Part shown: positions 5,739 to 12,061 of the stretch, piece after piece
Numbering within the stretch: position 1 is the stretch's first letter
Layout of the letters: each line of letters opens with the position of its first letter
Origin: RGIG3009 sp964390295
Lineage (GTDB): Bacteria; Bacillota; Clostridia; Oscillospirales; Acutalibacteraceae
Assembly: GCA_964390295.1 (NCBI GenBank)
Contig: CAYMHR010000034.1
Coordinates: 1-13,610, forward strand
Reading direction: 5' to 3'
DNA length: 13,610 nt
The notes under the pieces: generated by a model
Database searches by the model: none
What the model saw: only the letters and a program-made list of their open reading frames with translations
Told to the model about the DNA's origin: nothing
Made by a program: the position numbers and the translations under genes

Positions 5739-6701
5739 ATGAACGAAGTCTTGAAGCAAATCGAAGCCATCGGTATCGTGCCCGTTGTCAAAATCGACCG
5801 TGCCGCGGACGCTGTGCCGCTGGCAAAGGCACTGATCAACGGCGGTTTGCCCTGCGCGGAGGTTACGTTCCGCACGGCGGCGGCGGCGGAAGCCATTGCG
5901 GCTATGACGGCGGCTTTCCCGGAAATGCTGGTCGGTGCCGGCACGGTGTTGACCCCGGCGCAGGCCGATGAGGCTGTGGCGGCAGGCGCCAAATTTATCG
6001 TCAGCCCCGGCTTGAACCCGGAGGTCGTGCGTCACTGCGTGGAAAAGGGCTACCCGATTACGCCCGGCGTTTGCACCCCCGGCGAAGTGGAAACGGCGTT
6101 GTCCTTCGGCCTGGAGGTCGTTAAATTCTTCCCGGCAGAGGCGGCGGGCGGTTTGCCGATGATCAAGGCGATGTCGGCTCCCTACGGTCAGTTGAAATTC
6201 ATGCCGACCGGCGGTATTAGTGCCAAAAACCTGAACGAGTACCTGTCGTTCCCGAAAATTCTGGCGTGCGGCGGCAGCTGGATGGTCACGGCCGATCTGA
6301 TCAACAACGGCCGGTTCGATGAAATCGAGCGCCTCACGCGTGAAGCGGTTGCCACCATGCTCGGCTTTGAGCTGGCGCACGTCGGCATCAACGCCGACAA
6401 CGCTTCCGGTGCCGCCGACGTTGCCGGTGCCTTCAGCTCCCTTTTGGACATGGGCACCAAGGAGGGCAACAGCTCCTTCTTTGTCAGCGACATTCTGGAG
6501 GTCATGAAAACGCCGGGCTACGGCACGAAAGGTCATATCGCGATCCGCACGCGCTTCATCGACCGCGCGGTGCGTTACCTGGAGGCGAAGGGGATTGCCT
6601 TCAACCCGGATTCCGCCAAGCGGGATGCGAAGGGTAAGCTGAAAGCGATTTATCTGCAGGATGAAATCGGCGGCTTCGCCGTGCATCTGGTGCAGGCGTA
6701 A
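5739..6701 (+). CDS. eda: KDPG/KHG aldolase fused to a C-terminal glyoxalase-like domain
   Basis: Residues 1-205 are a class I 2-keto-3-deoxy-6-phosphogluconate aldolase, which splits KDPG into pyruvate and glyceraldehyde 3-phosphate. EVTFRT (41-46) supplies the Glu that corresponds to Glu45 of the E. coli enzyme, VGAGTVLT (65-72) is conserved, and VVKFFPAE (127-134) holds the Schiff-base lysine, Lys129. FMPTGGI (154-160) forms the phosphate site. The protein has 320 residues, about 110 more than typical Eda. The tail, from GFELAHVGIN (209) to GGFAVHLV, resembles one half of a glyoxalase/VOC fold, with an alternating strand pattern and a FIDRAVRYLEAKGI helix. The ATG at 5739 follows AAAAGGA; an ATG two codons earlier is possible. 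The kinase for its substrate follows after an 18-base gap. The aldolase call is firm, the VOC assignment moderate. Confidence 0.93.
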   Translation: MNEVLKQIEAIGIVPVVKIDRAADAVPLAKALINGGLPCAEVTFRTAAAAEAIAAMTAAFPEMLVGAGTVLTPAQADEAVAAGAKFIVSPGLNPEVVRHCVEKGYPITPGVCTPGEVETALSFGLEVVKFFPAEAAGGLPMIKAMSAPYGQLKFMPTGGISAKNLNEYLSFPKILACGGSWMVTADLINNGRFDEIERLTREAVATMLGFELAHVGINADNASGAADVAGAFSSLLDMGTKEGNSSFFVSDILEVMKTPGYGTKGHIAIRTRFIDRAVRYLEAKGIAFNPDSAKRDAKGKLKAIYLQDEIGGFAVHLVQA

Positions 6702-6719
6702 GACGAGGAGGAAAAGACA

Positions 6720-7742
6720 ATGGCAAAAATCGTAACGTTCGGAGAACTGATGCTCCGGTTAGCCCCCAACGGCTATTATCGCTTTTTCCAAAACGATCAG
6801 ATGCAGGCCACTTTCGGCGGCGGTGAGGCCAACGTGGCGGTGTCGCTTGCCAACTACGGCATGGACAGCGTGTACGTGACCAAGCTGCCGAAGCACGCCA
6901 TCGGCCAGGCGGCGGTGAACTCGCTGCGTGCGTTTGGCGTGGACACGTCCAAGATCGTCCGCGGCGGTGATCGCGTCGGCATTTATTATTTGGAAAAGGG
7001 CGCGTCTCAGCGCGGCTCCGTATGCATTTATGACCGGGCGTACTCCGCCATTCAAATGGCGTCGCCGGAGGATTTTGACTGGGATTCCGTGTTTGAGGGT
7101 GCCGATTGGTTCCACTTTACCGGCATTACCCCGGCGCTGGGTGCCAATTTGGTGGAGATTTGCCGTCAGGCCTGCCGGGCGGCCAAAGCGCGCGGCGTGA
7201 AAATTTCCTGCGACCTGAATTATCGCGGCAAGCTGTGGACGCGTGAGGAAGCCCGTGCCGCGATGACCGACCTGTGCCAATACGTTGACGTGTGCATTTC
7301 CAACGAGGAGGATGCCAAGGACGTGTTCGGGATCGAGGCGGAAGGAACCGATATTTACGGCGGCAAGCTGAACCACGAGGGCTACAAGTCGGTGGCCAAG
7401 CAGCTGGCGGATAAATTCGGCTTTGAAAAGGTGGCCATCACTCTGCGTACGTCGATCTCGGCCAGCGACAACGACTGGGCGGGTATGCTGTACGACGGGG
7501 AGAACTACTGCTTCTCCAAGTCGTATCACCTGCACATCGTGGATCGTGTCGGCGGTGGCGATTCGTTCGGCGGCGGCTTGATCTACGCGCTGTTGAGCGG
7601 CAAATCCACGCAGGAAGCGATCGAATTTGCCGTGGCGGCCTCGGCGTTGAAGCACTCCGTCGAGGGCGACTACAACCGCGTCAGCGTTGCGGAAGTGGAA
7701 AAGCTCGCCGGTGGCGACGGCTCCGGCCGCGTCCAGCGCTGA
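6720..7742 (+). CDS. kdgK: 2-keto-3-deoxygluconate kinase (PfkB family)
   Basis: This 340-residue PfkB-family kinase is expected to phosphorylate 2-keto-3-deoxygluconate to KDPG, the substrate of the adjacent aldolase. Family signs are TFGELMLRLAPNG at the N-terminus, FGGGEANVAVSLA (32-44), the KDG-kinase-type CDLNYRGKLW (164-173) and the catalytic motif DRVGGGDSF (275-283). The last has GGGDSF in place of the usual GAGDAF, with Asp281 as base. The gene has a strong GAGGAGG ribosome site and lies 18 bases after the aldolase stop, so the two form an operon that completes the lower uronate (or Entner-Doudoroff side) pathway. The upstream steps from hexuronate to KDG are not in the window. Substrate is inferred mainly from pairing with the aldolase plus the DLNYR motif. 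Confidence 0.92.
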   Translation: MAKIVTFGELMLRLAPNGYYRFFQNDQMQATFGGGEANVAVSLANYGMDSVYVTKLPKHAIGQAAVNSLRAFGVDTSKIVRGGDRVGIYYLEKGASQRGSVCIYDRAYSAIQMASPEDFDWDSVFEGADWFHFTGITPALGANLVEICRQACRAAKARGVKISCDLNYRGKLWTREEARAAMTDLCQYVDVCISNEEDAKDVFGIEAEGTDIYGGKLNHEGYKSVAKQLADKFGFEKVAITLRTSISASDNDWAGMLYDGENYCFSKSYHLHIVDRVGGGDSFGGGLIYALLSGKSTQEAIEFAVAASALKHSVEGDYNRVSVAEVEKLAGGDGSGRVQR

Positions 7743-7758
7743 TAAACACAATGCAAAA

Positions 7759-7789
7759 CGCGCCACGTGAGATCGTCTCGCGTGGCGCG
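7759..7789. terminator. Bidirectional hairpin between kdgK and the small RHH gene
   Basis: A stem of up to 14 pairs (7759-7772 with 7776-7789, one G-T) with a 3-base loop separates two convergent genes. The T-runs on both sides are short, so it may be an imperfect terminator in both directions. Confidence 0.65.
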
Positions 7790-7791
7790 CT

Positions 7792-7989
7792 TCATTTTAC
7801 CTCGCAATTGTTCATGGCGTAGTCCAGTAGGATACCGACCAATTCGTTGCGCGAGCGACCGATGACGGCCGAAAGGTCGTCCAGCCGATGCACGGTTCCT
7901 TCTTTAATGCGAATCGAGAACGTCCGGAAGCCATCCTCACCGCGCAAGGATTTTTTCGGAATAGCCAGCTTTTCTTTCACGACCTTCAC
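7792..7989 (-). CDS. Small ribbon-helix-helix-type DNA-binding protein
   Basis: This protein of about 65 residues has the layout of the CopG/Arc fold: a predicted strand FRTFSIRIKEGTVHRLDDL, a helix to SAVIGRSRNELVGILLDYAMNN, and the typical turn GRSRNEL between helices. Starts are GTG codons. GTG at 7989 follows TTAAGG, and GTG at 7980 (three codons shorter) follows GAGGTGA at better spacing, so the true start is uncertain. The gene is divergent from the broken lipoprotein gene and faces a cluster of TGTTATAA half-sites, which suggests an autoregulator or a regulator of that neighbour. No toxin partner lies next to it, so an antitoxin role is not supported. Similar short orphan RHH proteins are common in Clostridia. 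Confidence 0.75.
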   Translation of the reverse strand: MKVVKEKLAIPKKSLRGEDGFRTFSIRIKEGTVHRLDDLSAVIGRSRNELVGILLDYAMNNCEVK

Positions 7990-8006
7990 CTCACCTTAAT
8001 TATGCT

Positions 8007-8036
8007 TTGACGTGTGTTATAAATATATGTTATAAT
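8007..8036 (+). promoter_or_regulatory. Promoter of the lipoprotein gene
   Basis: TTGACG (8007-8012), an 18-bp spacer and a perfect TATAAT (8031-8036) lie 30 bases upstream of the start codon. The -10 box is inside an inverted repeat, so a protein bound there would block it. Confidence 0.8.
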
Positions 8037-8045
8037 TTATAACAT
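8015..8045. promoter_or_regulatory. Three TGTTATAA half-sites, candidate RHH operator
   Basis: TGTTATAA occurs at 8015-8022 and 8028-8035 as direct repeats and at 8037-8044 inverted. The second and third make a perfect 9-bp inverted repeat, ATGTTATAA-T-TTATAACAT (8027-8045), which covers the -10 box of the lipoprotein promoter. Ribbon-helix-helix proteins bind clustered short half-sites of this kind, and one is encoded directly upstream. Binding is inferred. Confidence 0.5.
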
Positions 8046-8140
8046 AACGTTTGAGGGGTGAATTTTATGAAAAGAGCATTGGCTTTGGTGGGGGTTCTGG
8101 CGATTGTGCTGGGGCTGTCGGCGTGTGGATCATCCGGTGC

Positions 8141-8743
8141 CGGGCAGGAACACAGTCGGGAAGTGCCGACACCACCACTCTTTCCGACCGGCAGGAGCCG
8201 GCAACCGATGGCACCGCTGTCTCGGATACCGGTGTGAAGCTGGAGGGAACGATTACGGCGGCTTCCGATTTTTCCAAAGGGTTGGCGTTCGTTTCGGTGG
8301 ACGGCAACAAAAACGTGACGCACTGTATCAACAAACAGGGGAATATCGTGTTCACCTTAAATGAAAAGCTGGCGATCAACGGCACGATTAACGCGACCTT
8401 TGTCAACGATCTTGCCTATTCGGACGTGCTCGGCGCTTTCTGCGACGCGACCGGCAAACTCACAAAGCCGGCCGACGTGGGGGCTACCGCTTTTTATACC
8501 TGCGCGTTGTCAGAGGGGTATATCCTTGCCGAATCGGTTTTGTCGGATTACCAGTCCACACAAAAACGACTCGGCGTGATGAACACCTCGTTTGAATGGG
8601 TGGTAGAGCCGACGACGGAACTTTACGATCAGTTTACCACGACGCGCGGTTCGGCGTTTAACGAGACGAGCAATGCTTGCATTAACGGATTCATCTATGC
8701 CAAATCTGTCGGGCGGTATTTGGAACTAAAAACGGGGCGGTGA
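8141..8743 (+). other. Middle reading-frame segment of the broken lipoprotein gene
   Basis: This open segment lacks its own credible start: the frame is open back to a TTG at 8051, but that region is used by the signal-peptide frame. It encodes a Gly/Ser/Thr-rich linker, then the first WG-like repeats, and ends with ELKTGR at 8743. A gene finder would probably report it as a separate hypothetical protein. Confidence 0.6.
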
Positions 8744-9255
8744 CCGATTCTGTTGACGGTGCTTGGCCGTCCTCGCAGTGGCAGTCGCTGTATACCGATA
8801 AAAAACTGTATTCGCCTACCAAGCAGGTAATGCTTGACTTGAGTGGGTATGACAATTTGTCATCCTATAACTCCATTCACTTTGTGGACGGCAAGGCGGC
8901 TGTGCTGTTTTACAATGCCGAAGCGAAAACCGGCTTTTTTACGCTGATCAGCGAAGCAGGTGAGCTGTTGTTTGATCCGGTGCAAACGGCCATTCCTGCC
9001 GATAACGTTTTGAACGGCGGCTACTGTGTGAGCTATGACGGTCAATACGTTCTGTTCACAAACGGTAGCGGCAGTAACGCACAAGCAGAATGTTATGATG
9101 CCAACGGAATCCGACTTGGCACGTTGTCTGCCGAGTCGATGAAATATGCGTCGTACAGCTTCAGCCTGTCGGATGGAGTCATTTGCTTGGAAGGCGCTTA
9201 TAACTTTCAATACACCTTCCAATATTACAGTCCGGACTTCACGCCGCTGTTTTAA
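8740..9255 (+). other. C-terminal reading-frame segment of the broken lipoprotein gene
   Basis: The open frame of 171 codons begins at a GTG that overlaps the end of the middle segment but has no ribosome site. It continues the same repeat style (GKAAVLFYNAEAKTGFFTL, GQYVLFTNGSG) and ends with DFTPLF. It is best read as the third piece of the same gene rather than an independent gene. Confidence 0.6.
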
Positions 9256-9266
9256 TCGATCTACAC

Positions 9267-9309
9267 GCAACAAGACGTTGCCCACAGGGGCGGCGTCTTG
9301 TTGCTTTTT
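9267..9309 (+). terminator. Intrinsic terminator after the lipoprotein gene
   Basis: A perfect 11-bp stem, GCAACAAGACG (9267-9277) with CGTCTTGTTGC (9294-9304), carries an inner GCCC/GGGC pairing in its loop and is followed by five Ts. Its presence shows the lipoprotein locus is an intact transcription unit despite the frameshifts. Confidence 0.85.
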
Positions 9310-9328
9310 GCCATTCTCATTTTTTCGG

Positions 9329-9357
9329 TTGCTTTTTTCACAAAAGTCGGCTATAGT
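9329..9357 (+). promoter_or_regulatory. Promoter of the PPIase lipoprotein gene
   Basis: TTGCTT (9329-9334), a 17-bp spacer and TATAGT (9352-9357) lie 37 bases upstream of the start codon, just after the previous terminator. Confidence 0.7.
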
Positions 9358-9393
9358 AATAGGTGTACATTATACAGAGCAAGGAGCGTATGA

Positions 9394-10008
9394 ATGGTGA
9401 AGGTATCGATATTTCGTCGGATTCTCGGCACGGTGCTTGCCGCGTTGTTGGTGGTAACGCTGGGCGCTTGCGGCAAGGGTGCGTCGTCGGAAAGCAGTCT
9501 GGATGCGGACGCGACCTATTATGCGGACATTGTGATCCGCGATTACGGCACGGTGACGGTACAGTTGTATCAGAACATGGCGCCCATCACGGTGGAAAAC
9601 TTTATCAATCTGGCGGAAAGCGGCTTTTACGACGGCCTGACCTTTCATCGGATCATCGAGGGCTTCATGATGCAGGGCGGCGACCCGAAGGGCAACGGAA
9701 CCGGCGGCTCCGAGCAGACGATTACCGGCGAATTTTCTTCCAACGGGTACGATAACCCCCTGTCGCACAAGCGCGGCGTGATTTCCATGGCGCGTTCCAA
9801 CGACCCCGACAGCGCCAGCTCGCAATTCTTCATCGTGCACGAGGATTCGACGCACCTGGACGGCGATTACGCAGCGTTCGGTGAGGTGGTCAGCGGCATG
9901 GACGTGGTGGACGCCGTGTGCGAGCAGGCACAGCCGGTGGACGGCAACGGTACGATTGCGTCGGGCCAACAGCCGGTGATCGAAACGATCACCATCCGCA
10001 AGCAATAA
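9394..10008 (+). CDS. Cyclophilin-type peptidyl-prolyl cis-trans isomerase lipoprotein
   Basis: This 204-residue protein carries an N-terminal lipoprotein signal (residues 1-25, lipobox LGAC at 23-26), then a Ser-rich linker, then a complete cyclophilin domain from about residue 42. Visible family motifs are FHRII (84-88, catalytic Arg86), FMMQGGDP (91-98), GVISMARS (128-135), SSQFFIVH (142-149) and HLDGDYAAFGEV (154-165). It catalyses proline cis-trans isomerisation and, being lipid-anchored on the outer face of the membrane, probably helps exported proteins fold. The ATG at 9394 follows AAGGAG by seven bases; a nearby out-of-frame ATG at 9390 is not used. It has its own promoter and terminator, so it is monocistronic. 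Motif and length agree with small bacterial cyclophilins. Confidence 0.95.
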   Translation: MVKVSIFRRILGTVLAALLVVTLGACGKGASSESSLDADATYYADIVIRDYGTVTVQLYQNMAPITVENFINLAESGFYDGLTFHRIIEGFMMQGGDPKGNGTGGSEQTITGEFSSNGYDNPLSHKRGVISMARSNDPDSASSQFFIVHEDSTHLDGDYAAFGEVVSGMDVVDAVCEQAQPVDGNGTIASGQQPVIETITIRKQ

Positions 10009-10013
10009 GAACC

Positions 10014-10046
10014 AAGCGGCATCGGGGAGGCTCGGTGTCGCTTTTT
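10014..10046 (+). terminator. Intrinsic terminator after the PPIase gene
   Basis: An 11-bp stem (10014-10024 with 10033-10043, two G-T pairs) with an 8-base loop runs into five Ts five bases after the stop codon. Confidence 0.8.
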
Positions 10047-10058
10047 GCGTCTTGAGAC

Positions 10059-10087
10059 TTGCAAGGCATAGAAATCTATGGTACAAT
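10059..10087 (+). promoter_or_regulatory. Promoter of the GHMP kinase operon
   Basis: TTGCAA (10059-10064), a 17-bp spacer and TACAAT (10082-10087) form a SigA-type promoter. A transcript start near 10094 excludes the TTG at 10059 as a start codon and supports ATG at 10131. Confidence 0.8.
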
Positions 10088-10130
10088 GGTATCGTTACAT
10101 ACCGACGATGGAATCGAGGAGGACACACGT

Positions 10131-11303
10131 ATGAACTGTGTCGATCAGTTTTCCAAAGTGTATAAACGGGAGCCGGACGGTGTGGCATTTTGCCCGTATC
10201 GCATTTGTCCGCTTGGCGCGCACAGCGACCACCAACTGGGCAAGGTCACCGGGCTGGCAATCGATAAGGGGATTCATATCGCCTACGCCGTCAAGCGGAG
10301 CGGCATCGTGGAGCTGACCTCCCTGCAATTCGACAAGCGCGCCCAGTGGCACGTGAACTCGGTGGCGGCGGAAAAGGAAAACGATTGGGCCGACTATTTG
10401 CGCGGTGCCACCGTCGCTTTGGCGGAGAAGCACTCGTTGCAGTACGGCCTGTGCGGCGTGATTGAGGGCAGTCTGCCGATTGGCGGCTTGTCCTCTTCGG
10501 CGGCCGTAATCCTGGCGTTTTTGTCCGCACTGTGCCGCGTCAACGGCATCCAACTGACCCGGCACGAAATGGTCATGACCGCCCTGGCAGCGGAAAACAA
10601 TTACGTTGGGGTGGCGTGCGGCAAGCTGGATCAATCGTGCGAGGCGTATTCGAAAAAGGATCATCTGCTGTATCTGGATACGCAGGACGACAGCTACGAG
10701 CTGATCCCGACACATCCGCAAATGAAGCCGTATCGCATCGCCATCTTCTTCTCCGGCGTCGAGCGGACGCTGGCAGGCAGTAAGTTTAATATGCGCGTGG
10801 ACGAATGTCGCGCGGCGGCCTACTCGCTGATGGCGTACAGCGGCATGGAGTACGGCAAGTTCCCGGAAGCGGCGTTGCGTCACGTACCGGCCGAGGTCTA
10901 TCACCAATACAAGGACCGCCTCCCTGAAAATTTTGCCAAGCGTGCCGAGCATTATTATTCCGAGTACGACCGCGTGCAGCGCGGCGCGGAAGCGTGGCGG
11001 CGCGGGGATTTGGAGGAATACGGGCGGTTGTCGTTTGAAAGCGGTCGTTCCTCGATTGAGAATTGGGAAACCGGCTCGGACGAGCTGAAAACGCTGTACG
11101 AGATTATGACGCGCACCGACGGCATTTACGGCGGCCGCTTCTCCGGCGCCGGCTTTAAGGGGTGCTGTATGGCGCTGATCGATCCGTCGTTTGAGGTGTC
11201 GATCACTGAAAAAGTCACCGAGGAATACGTCCGGGCGTTCCCGCAACTGGCGGATAAATTCTCGGTACATATTTGTGAAAGTGCGGATGGGATTGTGCTA
11301 TGA
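10131..11303 (+). CDS. GHMP-family sugar-1-kinase, galactokinase/galacturonokinase-like
   Basis: This 390-residue GHMP kinase would transfer phosphate from ATP to the anomeric position of a sugar. The N-terminal substrate motif is PYRICPLGAHSDHQ (22-35), where galactokinase has GRVNLIGEHTDYN. The ATP loop is GSLPIGGLSSSAAV (113-126), the catalytic Asp is expected at 167 in GKLDQS, and the C-terminal motif is GGRFSGAGFKGCC. The PYRICPLGAH-DHQ form resembles, from memory, plant galacturonokinase more than galactokinase, so D-galacturonate or another non-galactose sugar is a fair guess. ATG at 10131 follows AGGAGGA by seven bases. The stop overlaps the next start by ATGA, coupling it to a nucleotidyltransferase and implying a sugar-1-phosphate product that is then activated. 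Confidence 0.9.
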   Translation: MNCVDQFSKVYKREPDGVAFCPYRICPLGAHSDHQLGKVTGLAIDKGIHIAYAVKRSGIVELTSLQFDKRAQWHVNSVAAEKENDWADYLRGATVALAEKHSLQYGLCGVIEGSLPIGGLSSSAAVILAFLSALCRVNGIQLTRHEMVMTALAAENNYVGVACGKLDQSCEAYSKKDHLLYLDTQDDSYELIPTHPQMKPYRIAIFFSGVERTLAGSKFNMRVDECRAAAYSLMAYSGMEYGKFPEAALRHVPAEVYHQYKDRLPENFAKRAEHYYSEYDRVQRGAEAWRRGDLEEYGRLSFESGRSSIENWETGSDELKTLYEIMTRTDGIYGGRFSGAGFKGCCMALIDPSFEVSITEKVTEEYVRAFPQLADKFSVHICESADGIVL

Positions 11304-12049
11304 AATGCTTGATTTTGGCGGCGGGCTACGCCACGCGCCTGTATCCTTTGACGGAAAACTTCCCCAAGCCTCTGCTGTCGGTGCAGGGCAAGGCGATTTT
11401 GGATTGGTTGATCGACGATATCGATACGCTGGGAGCGGTGGACGAATACGTGGTGATCTCCAACCACAAGTTCGCCGGTCACTTTTCGCAGTGGGCGGCT
11501 GAAAAACCACAAGCGATTACGGTGGTCGACGACGGCACCGAAACGAACGAAACGAGACTCGGTGCAGTTCGCGATATTCAGTTTGCCATCGAACAGCTGC
11601 AACTGGACGACGATCTGCTGGTGATCGCCGGGGATAACCTGCTGGATTTCAGCCTGACGGATTTCATCGCTTACGCGCAGAAAAAGCAGGCCTCCTGCAT
11701 TTTGCGCTACTACGAGCCGTCGGAACAAAAGCTGTTGAAATGTGGTGTGGTGACGGTCGACGCCGAGGATCGCATCGTGAACATGACGGAAAAGTCGCCC
11801 ACGCCGGCGACGCACTGGTGCTGTCCGCCGTTTTATTTCTATACGCGTGCCGATGCGCGGCTGGTCCGGGAAGGCATTGCCGCCGGGTGCGGCGTGGACG
11901 CTCCGGGAAGCTACATCGCCTGGCTGTGTCAGCAAACGCCGGTGTATGCTATGGAAATGCCCGGCTCGCGGTACGACATCGGCAATTTGGAAAGCTATCG
12001 CACGGTGCAGGAAACGTATCGCGGCATCCGACCCGATACCCGACAGTAA
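11300..12049 (+). CDS. Sugar-1-phosphate nucleotidyltransferase
   Basis: This 249-residue enzyme of the NTP-transferase family would join a sugar-1-phosphate to a nucleotide and release pyrophosphate. The N-terminal signature LILAAGYATRLYPLT (4-18) followed by PKPLL (22-26) binds the nucleotide and triphosphate, GDN (111-113) supplies the metal-binding Asp112, and the C-terminal SRYDIGNLESY is the usual D(I/V)G product-binding motif. It is shorter than GalU or RfbA and closer in size to MurU and HddC-type enzymes, with no C-terminal hexapeptide or regulatory domain. Its start overlaps the stop of the GHMP kinase. The two together mirror known kinase-uridylyltransferase salvage pairs such as AmgK-MurU. 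Which nucleotide and sugar are used cannot be read from the sequence. Confidence 0.9.
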   Translation: MKCLILAAGYATRLYPLTENFPKPLLSVQGKAILDWLIDDIDTLGAVDEYVVISNHKFAGHFSQWAAEKPQAITVVDDGTETNETRLGAVRDIQFAIEQLQLDDDLLVIAGDNLLDFSLTDFIAYAQKKQASCILRYYEPSEQKLLKCGVVTVDAEDRIVNMTEKSPTPATHWCCPPFYFYTRADARLVREGIAAGCGVDAPGSYIAWLCQQTPVYAMEMPGSRYDIGNLESYRTVQETYRGIRPDTRQ

Positions 12050-12061
12050 GGAGTGTACGAT

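Larger units (their letters stand above)
8067..9255 (+). pseudogene. Frameshifted lipoprotein gene, WG-repeat-like
   Basis: One gene is spread over three frames. Frame A (8067 on) starts at an ATG after GAGGGGTGA and encodes a lipoprotein signal ending LSAC (lipobox residues 17-20), then stops at 8235-8237. Frame B (from about 8141 to 8743) carries the body, and frame C (from about 8731 to 9255) the C-terminal part. Adding one G to the GGG run at 8142-8144 and one A to the A5 run at 8728-8732 joins all three into one product of about 396 residues. The body has repeats of the form F-x-x-GLAFVSVDG...INKQGNIVFTL and GKAAVLFYN...GFFTLISEAGELLF, reminiscent of WG-repeat beta-propeller lipoproteins. 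It would be anchored outside the membrane. Both lesions are in homopolymers, so sequencing or assembly errors are as likely as real decay. Function unknown. Confidence 0.75.

Noticed and set aside
7792..7989. Antitoxin of a toxin-antitoxin pair
   Set aside because: Although ribbon-helix-helix proteins are often antitoxins, no small partner gene lies beside it; both neighbours are in other transcription units.
8720..8745. Programmed -1 ribosomal frameshift in the lipoprotein gene
   Set aside because: The A5 run would allow it, but the codons CTA AAA ACG are not a standard slippery heptamer, no stimulatory hairpin is evident, and a second similar lesion exists at 8142-8144; error or decay is simpler.
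10095..11270. 391-codon minus-strand ORF opposite the GHMP kinase
   Set aside because: Antisense shadow of a gene with all GHMP motifs; composition is rich in Arg, His and Gln with no recognisable domain.
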